Source: Eurosta solidaginis (taxonomy: Eukaryota > Arthropoda > Insecta > Diptera > Tephritidae). From it: a stretch of DNA of 64,000 nt. Where the stretch lies: positions 620,001 through 684,000 of the forward strand of contig NW_027136916.1 in NCBI RefSeq assembly GCF_040869045.1, read 5' to 3'. Each line of letters begins with the position of its first letter. Within the stretch, counting starts at the first letter, position 1. The position numbers and the translations under genes were made by a program. Below are positions 55,263 to 64,000 of the stretch, piece by piece. The notes below the pieces were generated by a model. It ran no database searches, had not been told where the DNA came from, and saw nothing but the letters and a program-made list of their open reading frames with translations.

Positions 55263-56439
55263 ATATATCAGTTATTCACAAAAATAATTACACATTTCGT
55301 TTATGGTGAAAAAACTCAAATGCAGTGGCTCACAGCTTAATTCATAAACACACTCGCCGAGAAAAGTTCTGAAAATTCAGGAAAAATTTTGAGCTTTTTC
55401 TAACTTGCTCATTATCATACTAAAATTTATTGGGCTACAAAACTGCATACTCAAAAAGTTTCTAGAAATTCTGATACAAAATTTGAAAATTTTGATGGCC
55501 ATATTTAAAAATTTGATTAACTCTCCTTACCTTTGAATAACTTTTGTCATTTTTTTGAATGTGGTTTTTGTTAGGGAATTTGCGATATTTTAGACGAAAA
55601 TTGTCAATTAAGCTGTGAGCCACTGCATTTGAGTTTTTTTCAGCATAAACCAAGTGTGTACTTATTTTTGTGAGTAACCGCATGTATATAAATACAAAGT
55701 TATATATCCACACAATGCAAGACTTAGTCTCATATCTACTAAGTGTAATATTTGTTTTTATTTGCCTTTGTTCACATTTTTTTTTTAATCTAGATGACAT
55801 GAGGGCTTTAAGCTATTTATATAAATATAGTATTTGTTATAGCAATTTATTCAAATAAATAATGCGAAAGCACTTAGGAAAATGCAATGATATATTAGAA
55901 CATATACACACATATATGCATATGCATATGTATAGTTCTATTATTGTTAATGTTACATATATTTGTACATTTAGGGATAAGCAAGTATCTCTTCACCACA
56001 AAACATGTTTGAATTCAAGCGCATTTTCTGCATATGTGAGCATAAATTTCTAACGAGTTGGCCAGATGCTGAATCCTTATTTCTATACCTCATATGTATT
56101 TGCACACTTTAGTCAAATATAGCACAAGCTAGAGAAAAGCTTGATTTTCAGACTGAAGTGAAACCACTCCGAAAACGGCCAAACTTTTGCTAACTATGCA
56201 AGGCGGGAAATGTGGAATACTGTAGGGTACAAAGTCGAGCCGTACCTTGTCCTTTATGAAGTTTATTAAGAGCGCTGTGATTACTAAGGCACCTGCACCA
56301 ACCTCGCCTTACCTACAAGAACTGACACTTTCTGTGCCCTTTCTCCGAGTAATTTGCGATAAGGCTTTACTGGAGGTTCATTTCTTTAATCTGACCCATA
56401 TATCTTATATTTCTGGTATTCAGGTAATCTTAAAACCGT
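55263..56439. other. AT-rich spacer with one internal inverted repeat
   Basis: GGTGAAAAAACTCAAATGCA (55301) and TGCATTTGAGTTTTTTTC (55624) are inverted copies; the neighbouring words (CAGTGGCTCACAGCTTAAT and its complement at 55604) match too. This forms a stem of about 55 bp per arm with some 250 bp between. No gene was seen. Confidence 0.5.
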
Positions 56440-57310
56440 AACAATTTGTGAAATACTGATGGAATGACCCCCAATATGGTTACAGAATTACCCTCAAACT
56501 CATCCCGAATTGACCATCGAATCAGTCCCAAAACAGTTAGTTGCCAAAAGTCGCGAAAGAGCTACCCAAACAATAGTGAAATAATCTTTAAACGGTCCAA
56601 GTATGCAAATAGAAATATTTACGGAGTTAATACTGAAGAAATTTCATAAAATATATCGAAATGAAGCCGGGTTAGCTATCTCAAAATAGTCACTAAGGAA
56701 AAACGTTAACAATCTTTAAGTGTTTTAGGGATATTCCTGAAATTATCCTTTAAAAATCCTGCAATTTCGATCGGATCCGAAGATAGACCTGATTTAATGA
56801 CAAAATAGTCACAAAATGATATTCGAATGTTCTCAAAATTAGCTCGAAATTGTACCAAAATTATCTCAAATACAATTTCAAAATAGTTTCGAAATGATCT
56901 CTACATAAACACATGTTTTATTGAAAACTAATCATTTACATGTAAACATATCGAGAAAGGAGGGCTGCCGTTGCGTATACGTAACATTTTGTTTTATGCT
57001 GGTTAGAAATACTGAGTTGATCCCAAAACTATTCATAAATGATTCCGAAACGATCCCGATTTGATCGAGAAACAAATCGAGAAGTAAGAAATTTGTACAT
57101 AAACCAAAATCATTATTCATCCAGTAATATAAAACACAATGACCCAAAAAAAGTCTCGATTCGACTTCGAAATAGTCGGAATATGACCACAAAACCGATA
57201 GCTATAAAGAATTTAGCTCTAAATTGTCCCGAAATCAACCTGAAATAGCCCCTATTAGAGTCGTGAAATTATATCGAAATAGTCTATGCATGGTCCCAAA
57301 TTTTAACGAC
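56440..57310 (-). repeat. Inverted array of the CCGAAATAGTCCC-type motif
   Basis: Words such as CCCGAATTGACC, TTCCGAAACGATCCCGATTTG, TCGAAATAGTCGG and CCCGAAATCAACC repeat every 13-17 bp. They are the reverse complement of the motif in 42890-44010. This array is more diverged and lacks the large duplicated blocks. Confidence 0.65.
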
Positions 57311-57900
57311 TTATTCCGCTTTATGAAAGCTGTGTGGTGTTTCAAATGCATGGTCTCAAAACCTAAATGACCCCAAATAGTTTTGAAGGAAGCCCTTTCG
57401 ACACTGTTCATTTCTGAGAAGTTGCTTATAACCCAATATATATGACCTGGCTTGCAAATACCGATATTAGAGCCTTAAGTTTCCTAGATTATAATACTAA
57501 TATATCCAAAGATAAGCCATGAGAGGTACGACTCGATTCCTTAAGATAAAATATCTGAGCGCGAGCTACAGTGATTTCGTTGAATGCCGATCACAGTCTT
57601 ATAATAATTTAGCTGGCACTTTTTCGGTTTAAAATCAGAAACTTGCTTTCGTGTGACAATACCTCCATATCGTCTTCTTCATTGACCTTATAAATAAATA
57701 TTCGTAATGCAAGATAACATCAGAAGCGATTTTGGGCCGAGATTCTTTCCCAGTTTGCAAAAAATCAAATAAAGTTTGTTTAAAAGTAAGGAGCAGCCTC
57801 ACCCTGTATATTTGCAATGACTTATGTACAGAAATCAATTCAGATAATTGGATACGTGGATGAAGATATCAGTTATCATACATGTCTATCATATATGTAT
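57311..57900. other. Unassigned spacer
   Basis: Nothing recognised. Confidence 0.35.
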
Positions 57901-58149
57901 GTATACTAGACTGGGTCGATTTATTAACCGATATCGCGCCATCGATTTTTCGATAGGATTTGTGCTCAGAAAAAAAATTCCACTACGCATACCCATAAAA
58001 ATAATTTTTGAGCCTCCGAAATTTAATAGTTTTGTCTTTTTTCCTAAGAAAATTTTAATTTGATTGTAAAATTTTCATGTATACCCTGTCCGACCCAAAA
58101 ATGTCCGCTTCAAACTTTGGCGATAACAGTTTTTGAAAAAAAAAACAGT
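57901..58149 (+). repeat. Probable dispersed repeat (GGGTCGATTTATTAACC)
   Basis: The segment GGGTCGATTTATTAACCGAT to CCGACCCAAAAATGTCC has the look of a known dispersed fly repeat, recognised from memory only. There is one copy in the window, so this is not provable here. Confidence 0.3.
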
Positions 58150-59240
58150 AAGAAAGACTAAGTTCGGGTGTAACCGACCATTACGTACTCAGCTGAGAGC
58201 TTTGGAGACAAAATAAGGGAAAATCACCATGTAGGAAAATGAACCTAGGGTAACCCTGGAATGTGTTTGCATGACATGGGTATCAAATGGAATGTATTAA
58301 AGAGTATTTTAAAAGGAGTGGGCCATAGTTCTATAGGTGGAAGCCTTTTCGAGATATCGACATGAAGGTAGACCATGGGTGACTCTAGAATGTGTTTGTA
58401 CGATATGCGTATCAAGGGAAAGGTGTTAGTGAGTATTTTAAAAGGGAGCGGGCCTTAGTTCTATAGGTGGACGCCTTTTCGAGATATCGCCATAAAGGTG
58501 GACCAGGGGTGACTCTATAATGTGTTTTTACGATATGGGTTTCAAATGAAATGTGTTAATGAGTATTTTAAAAGGGAGTAGCCTTAAGTTTTATATGTTA
58601 AGGCGGTTTAGAGGTATGGACCAAAATGTAGACCAGGGTGACCAAGAGCATGATCTGTCGGGTACCGCTAATTTATTTATATATGTAATACATATTATTC
58701 CTGCCATGATTCCAAGGGCTTTTGATTTCGACCTACGGAATTTTTTCATTATCTTCTACTTAATATGATAGGTGTCACACCCATTTTACAAAGTTTTTTT
58801 TCTAAAGTTATGTACATTTTGCGTCAATAAACCAATCCAATTACCATGTTTCATCCCTTTTTTCGTATTTGGTATAGAATTATGGCATTTTTTTAATTTT
58901 TGGAAATGTTCGATATCGAAAATGTGGGCGTGATCATCGTCGGATTTCGCCCATTTTTAATACCATAATAAAATGAGTTCAGATAAGTACGTGAACTAAG
59001 TGTAGTAAAGATATATCGATATCCAGTTATCGTGTTAATAATGGCCGAGCGGAAGGACAGACGGTCAACTGTACGTAAAACCTGGGCGTGGCTTCAACCG
59101 ATTTCGCACATTTTCACAGAAAACAGAAGCTATGCCCCTACCAAATTTCACAAGGATTGCTAAAGGTTTGTTCGACTTATGGCATTAAAAGCGTTTTAGA
59201 CAAATTAAATGAAAAAGGGTGGAGCCACGCCCAGTTCAGA
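58150..59240 (+). repeat. Family A dispersed repeat, copy 3
   Basis: It begins GTAAGAAAGACTAAGTTCGG and has three internal monomers starting near 58252, 58380 and 58509 (128-129 bp), one fewer than copy 1. It then follows copy 1 through CGGAAGGACAGACGG to GGGTGGAGCCACGCCC, where it runs into another tandem array. Confidence 0.75.
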
Positions 59241-59775
59241 TCTGAGAGACATTGCCATGCAAGTGAAAAAATTCGCTAGGTGGCGCACGGATCGAGATGT
59301 ACAGAAAATTTATTTTAAAATGGAAATTTTGCGATCGACTTTTAACTAACTTCTCGGTGATCCAGAGACTAGAAACTTAGCACATTGTTTGCGAGTCGAT
59401 GGCACTAAAATTTGTGGAAAACAAAATACCGCCAGGTGGTAGACGATTCGAGATAAACGAAAATCCCTGTAATCCCTGAAAAAACGCAGGGAATCTTTCA
59501 GTCGATTTTAAAGTAACTTTCCGGTGAGCTGGAGATATGAAACTTGAGCCGCAAGTCAGAACCCGGTGACAATGCAGTATTTTATCAAAAAAATTCCGCT
59601 AAGTGGAGCAAGGATCGAGATATTGAGAAAACTAGTTTTAAATTGGAAATCTTGCAATCGAATTTTAACTTCCTGGATATCTAGAGACTTGAAACCTGAA
59701 ATATAGTTTAAAACTCGGCGACAGTGCAAAGTTTGGTCAAAAAATTTGAGCTACGTAACGCACAAGTCGAACTAT
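59241..59775. repeat. Tandem array, four units of about 155-165 bp
   Basis: The word GCTAGGTGGCGCACGGATCG-AGAT, then AGAAAA, recurs in diverged form near 59272, 59430, 59597 and 59745. Between them CGGTGA-C-GAGACTTGAAAC and CGGCGACAGTGCAAAG words repeat. It directly follows family A copy 3 and may be its natural extension. Confidence 0.65.
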
Positions 59776-60534
59776 TTAGAAGATTAGGCCATACATTCAT
59801 GGCAAGCCTCCTGATTGTTGCAGGCGTTGTAGAATTCCACCTGATTGAAGGCCCAACTCAATCGACGTCCTGGCATACTTTTAGGCGTACGCGACTTTCA
59901 CCACGATTCTTTAAGACTTTCAGGCGTATGGGAATTTCACCACGATTTTCAGCTGTGCAAATTAAGTAGGTGACAAACGAGGTGGAGTTCTCTTGTTATG
60001 GTTCGAGGTGGAATTCTGTTGTTTTCGCCAGTGTTAGCGAAAATTCCACAAATTCTATTAATGGCGTTATTATGTATAACGCAAAGCGACGCGAAGAGTC
60101 ACTTTCACCCAAGTGAAACCAAATCATATAAGAGCATTCATTCACTTCGGTGACTCTCAGGGACTATAGGTGACTGTAGGTGATTGTATTACGTTTTTTC
60201 GTATTATATAGCGACGCAAAGTGTCACGAACACTCATTTTTGCCGTCAAAATATTCACTTGCTTCTGGGTCGCATTTGCTTCATTCACTTCACTGTCGTT
60301 TTTTTTATAATTTTTGAGTAAAAACTGAAGAATCTGAACATGTCGTGAGAAAAATTACTGAAATATTCCATAGACAGCCGACAAAGGTTATATTTAGAGC
60401 TTCGTTCAATGTGGATGCATATTTCGTCAAATTTTACAGGAATAAAAAAAGGGATACCTATACAAATTACAGCCAGGGACCCAAACTGTTATTTCTTTTG
60501 TAATAAAAGTCCTTCAGAAAAATTTATTGGTGGT
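59776..60534. other. Spacer with short internal repeats
   Basis: TTCACCACGATTYT occurs at 59898 and 59937, and GCGACGCRAAGWGTCAC at 60088 and 60213. TAGGTGACTGTAGGTGATTG is a local duplication. No gene was seen. Confidence 0.45.
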
Positions 60535-60695
60535 ACGGCCTAGAAGGTTCAATGCGGTCATATTAAATCGTTCCCGAGATGGTCGAGCTTGTACCTTAAT
60601 GGTGCTTGTTACCGAAACATACCTGATATATATCCGGTGAAGGACCATATAAAATCGATAACGATTTATCGCAACAACAACAACAACAATGAAAT
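60535..60695 (+). mobile_element. Jockey-type 3' end fragment with (CAA)n tail
   Basis: CGGCCTAGAAGGTTCAATG, CGTTCCCGAGATGGTCG and GGTGCTTGTTACCGAAAC lead to CGATAACGATTTATCG and (CAACAA)n. It is the clearest of the four copies. Confidence 0.55.
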
Positions 60696-60990
60696 GAAAT
60701 GCTAACCAAACAGTTTCTGTTGAATACCCAGAAATCTGGGCATCCCAACAGAGATCTGATTGATGAGGCTACACCGCCCAGGGGCCTAAGCGGTAATCTC
60801 CGTAAACATTATGAGGAAATACGGCACCTGAGGAAAGACCCGTATGAAGCAAAAAAGCACAAACACTCTCCCTAGGGAAATGCGCGTCACTCTAGCTAAA
60901 CTTCCATCTGGGTACTGTAACAGGTTAAATTACCTATCCAGAATCAACCCCGACATACAGCTTGAAAGAACACTGAAGGAAGTTTAAAAT
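60696..60990 (+). mobile_element. Jockey-type C-terminal coding fragment
   Basis: Translation gives HPNRDLIDEATPPRGLSGN, then LRKHYEEIRHL, and in another frame LAKLPSGYCNRLNYLSRINP. This is the block after RT in Jockey-type polymerases, cut short at both ends. Confidence 0.55.
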
Positions 60991-62589
60991 AAAATTCGAA
61001 CACAAAATATTGAAAAAAAATTTAGAAATTTGGTAATACTCTAGAACAGGGGTCGACTACACTGTTTGTAACGTTGACCTGTTCTTTCTCATAATATAAA
61101 ATTGAAATTTTTTACGACAAACAAAATATAAATAAACAAGCAACTGGTTTTAAAAACATTAAAAATCAGACAACCAAACAGATATCTAAACATTTGCAAT
61201 ATCTAAATTGAGCACAAATAATCATATTCAAACGTGGGCATACATACGTATATACATATGTCTGCTTGTATTGTGCTTGATGATACTCTTAAGTGCAGAC
61301 CGCCCATTTATTATAATAGATGTTCTATTTAACTGCAAGTGCACACATTCTGAACTTAAATACATAGCAAAGAATGCACAAATAGAAAACTCTAAGCTAT
61401 TAGTGAAGACTGAAAATTATTTCGTTGAATATGCTTACCATGATTTGAATATTTGAACTTATGCAGTCATAGTAAAAAAGCTGAGTACTAAAACAGACAA
61501 GATATGATCAGGTTAGTTGGAAGTGGAAGTTGGAAGAAATTAAGGACAACAGATTTTTTATTCATAGTAGAATTCAAGCTAAGCAATACAAAGTCCAAGT
61601 ACAAAACATTTTACACAAAAGTTGTGCATAGTTAGAAAATTGTGCGAAATGTAACTGTACAATTTCTTGGAAGTAATAAAAGCTAATTCATTGAACAATT
61701 AGAATATACCTTTGCAGTAAAAAAGAACATCAGCCCCTTAATTTCCAACCTTCGCTAACTCTAAAACTCCATCGCCGAAAAGTTCTTAAACAGAGAACAT
61801 ATTAGATATTACAACAAAAAAATACGGAATACAATAATTATACACGAGTCTATCTTCGCGAATCACATGGTCGAGAATGAATGTTCCCCAGCAAACGTCA
61901 ATAAAACAGTTCTTCACATACAAGCCAAAGGCCGACGTCTCAACGTACTCGAAAATATGGAAATCTACAAACAGAAAACATTCGACGGTAGAATAATAAA
62001 CGAAGAGTTAACACAATTTCGAGCCTTTAAAACTTGTTTACAAGAAACAAAGTAAACACACAGGTACAACAGACAAACACACAACAACAAGTAAACATAA
62101 AACAATTAACACAACAAACTCAAAAAGACGGTCAAAAGACTAAAATTACGGATTTTTACCTACCCCAGTCAGCCACACAAATCGATTAGTAAACCACCCT
62201 CGGTTCTGAATGAACACACAGCACATACACATAACTAAATATACATAAGCATCAATTTGACAATACCTGCTCATATACCTACAAACTATAAATACAGTGC
62301 AAACGACAACAACAGATCAGAACGAAAATCGACACTGATGGTCGTACAACGCCGAAACCGGTTTGTCTCAAAACCAAATTTGACAAGCGATGATGGAAAA
62401 TCGTTCCAATATACATTATTTATCCACCCTGTCGGAAAATTAACAAAACAAGATAAGTCCGTAAACTGTATCAGGCGCGCCAAAAAGAATGAAACATTTA
62501 ATACCATAAGGTCATACGGAATAATCACCTAAGTCCTATGTAAAAGTACAGGTTGGAATTTGAGGGCAGTAAATATTAACTTCTGCTGT
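60991..62589. other. AT-rich spacer
   Basis: 62280-62420 contains GAACGAAAATCGACACTG and GCCGAAACCGGTTTGTC, which I believe belongs to a dispersed fly repeat, but there is no second copy in the window. Other frames (61208-61456, 62257-62532) show no domain. Confidence 0.35.
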
Positions 62590-63298
62590 CATCGAGCAAA
62601 GAGTCAGCGCATATGCGCCTTGGCAACCACGCTACTGTTGGCAGCCATAATTTCGAAATAGTAAAAGACTTCGTTTATTTGGGAACCAGCATCAACATTA
62701 GCAACAACATCAGCACTGAAATCCAGCGAAGAATCAATCTTGCCAATAAATGCTACTTTGGACTAGGTAGGCAATTGAAAAGTAAAGTCCTCTCTCGGCG
62801 AACGAAAATCATACTCTACAAGTCACTTATCGTACCCGTCCTGCTATATGGGGCAGAAGCATGGACCATGACAACAGCAGATGAAGCGGCTTTGGGAGTG
62901 TTCGAGAGAAAAGTTCTTCGAAAGATTTATGGACCTCTACGCGTTGGCGATGGCGAGTACCGAAGAAGATTTAATGATGAGCTGTACGAGCTATATGCAG
63001 ACATCAACATAGTCCAGCGAATTAAAACGCAGCGGCTGCGCTGGCTAGGCCATGTTATGCGAATGAAAGATGATGCTCCGGCCAAGAAAGTGTTTCTATC
63101 GGAACCCGCCTATGGAAGCAGAGGTAGAGGGCGGCCCCCACTCCGTTGGAAGGACCAGGTGGAAAACGATTTAAACTCCCTTGGTGTGACCAATTGGCGC
63201 CGGTTGGCGGAGCGAAGGAGCGACTGGCGCGCCTTGTTGGACGGCCATAACCGTTTAGACGGTTAAGCGCCAATTAAGTAAGTAAGTAAGTAAATATT
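62590..63298 (+). mobile_element. RTE-like non-LTR retrotransposon, 5'-truncated copy with intact 217-codon frame
   Basis: The ATG at 62613 opens 217 codons to 63266. The protein starts in the RT C-terminal part (DFVYLGTSINISNNIS), passes VPVLLYGAEAWTM and RVGDGEYRRRFNDELYELYA to IKTQRLRWLGHVMRMKDD, and ends with NDLNSLGVTNWRRLAERRSD and DWRALLDG. No catalytic RT motif is included, so the copy is dead through 5' truncation although the frame is open. The 3' end is GCGCCAATTAAGTAAGTAAGTAAGTAA. Related copies are at 1, 4020, 6778 and 28497. The RTE assignment rests on the RLRWLGHV domain and the tetranucleotide tail. Confidence 0.8.
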
Positions 63299-64000
63299 AA
63301 CTTCAACAATTAAAAAAAAAAAAACTATTATGTAAAGCAATGCTGTACTAAAAATTTAATAGTTCAAATCTACACTAAATTTGTGATCAAAAACCCCTAT
63401 ACAATCAGAAGCAACGAATTTGCAACGAAAATATATTTAAAAAGGCAAAAGTAGTGTAAAATATGATCCAGCCTATTAAAAGCTTTGGAAAAGACTTAGT
63501 ACATAATTACTTGAAGTACTTAAAAGCGTAACGATAAAAACGAAGTAAGTCTAGAGCAGAATACATATTGGTACAACTTCTTTTAAATAAAAAGAAGTGT
63601 AAAATATTATAAAATTTGTTTAGTACTTTTCTCATAAGAATCATTTCTATTTTCAAAAATTGTTTCAATTTGTAAAGTCTTGCTTCTTAATTTCTTTAGT
63701 GGAAAAATTTAAGCACACATATTAAACATATTTAATGTACAAGAATCTTTGATGACTTTCGCAAAAGATTTGGTACATTATTATTTGAAGTGTAACAATT
63801 TACTATCAACACTTTTTCCTAAAGAATAATGCACTTTTTAGAACTTCATAAAATAATAAGTGCAAAATTATTTAAGTGCTTGATATTTTAATTATAAAAA
63901 AATAACTGAATCCAGGCTAACGTAAAAAATAGTACAGCTTCCTTTTAAATAAAAAAATATTGTAAAATTTAGTCAACATTTTATAGTAGTTTATTCAGAA
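63299..64000. other. AT-rich spacer to the window end
   Basis: No gene was recognised. Words such as GACTTAGTACATAATTACTTGAAGT (63497) and GATTTGGTACATTATTATTTGAAGT (63769) suggest a diverged tandem duplication of about 270 bp. Confidence 0.45.

Noticed and set aside
62325..62375. CTGATGG ... CCGAAAC looked like a hammerhead ribozyme core, as found in some retroelements
   Set aside because: The core needs CTGATGA and this has G at the last position. No convincing stem II or stem I could be drawn, so it is not called.

Overview
The window looks like nuclear DNA of a higher fly, most likely a tephritid fruit fly. It is AT-rich and intron-rich, it carries one insect-type two-pore potassium channel gene, and most of the rest is transposon-derived. 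The tephritid placement is an inference from recognising repeat families by memory; no search was run. There are no bacterial operons, rRNA genes or convincing tRNA genes.

The one well-supported host gene is a two-pore-domain potassium (K2P) channel on the + strand. Its coding exons are 22942-23640, a proposed 16-nt micro-exon at 23724-23739, 26646-27417, 33664-34046 and 36163-37007. The splice phases agree and give 2715 nt, or 904 codons plus a stop. The protein has a long cytosolic N-terminus, TM1, an unusually long (about 355 residue) low-complexity M1-P1 loop, a canonical first filter (TTVGYG), and a second filter that reads GFCD instead of GFGD.

Layout. 1-7350 holds RTE-like tails, a tandem dimer, a dispersed repeat with internal 129-bp monomers, and Jockey/RTE scraps. 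7350-11100 is mostly unassigned and may hold distant 5' leader sequence. 11109-19998 is a complete BEL/Pao LTR retrotransposon on the - strand with a 5-bp target duplication, nearly identical LTRs and several coding lesions. 20004-22941 is an A-rich tandem repeat interrupted by a non-autonomous Helitron, leading into the K2P start. 22942-37007 is the K2P gene; its introns hold LTR and non-LTR fragments, a SINE and a complete but dead piggyBac element (30832-33520). 37008-46300 contains a solo LTR, a GC-richer minisatellite and an array of a short degenerate motif that is itself interrupted by a probable solo LTR. About 46305-50870 is a nearly full-length but broken CR1-like non-LTR element on the - strand, with an array of covarying hairpins in its 3' region. 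51000-64000 is AT-rich sequence with an approximately 130-bp tandem array, a second and inverted array of the short motif, another copy of the dispersed repeat, and Jockey and RTE fragments.

The most unusual signals are the compensated hairpin array in the CR1-like 3' region, the Helitron whose empty site is preserved in the neighbouring tandem repeat, the K2P micro-exon and cysteine-containing second filter, and a 21-bp repeat in the BEL element that, read in the K2P sense, lines up consensus 5' splice sites and two ratchet-like CAG|GT sites.
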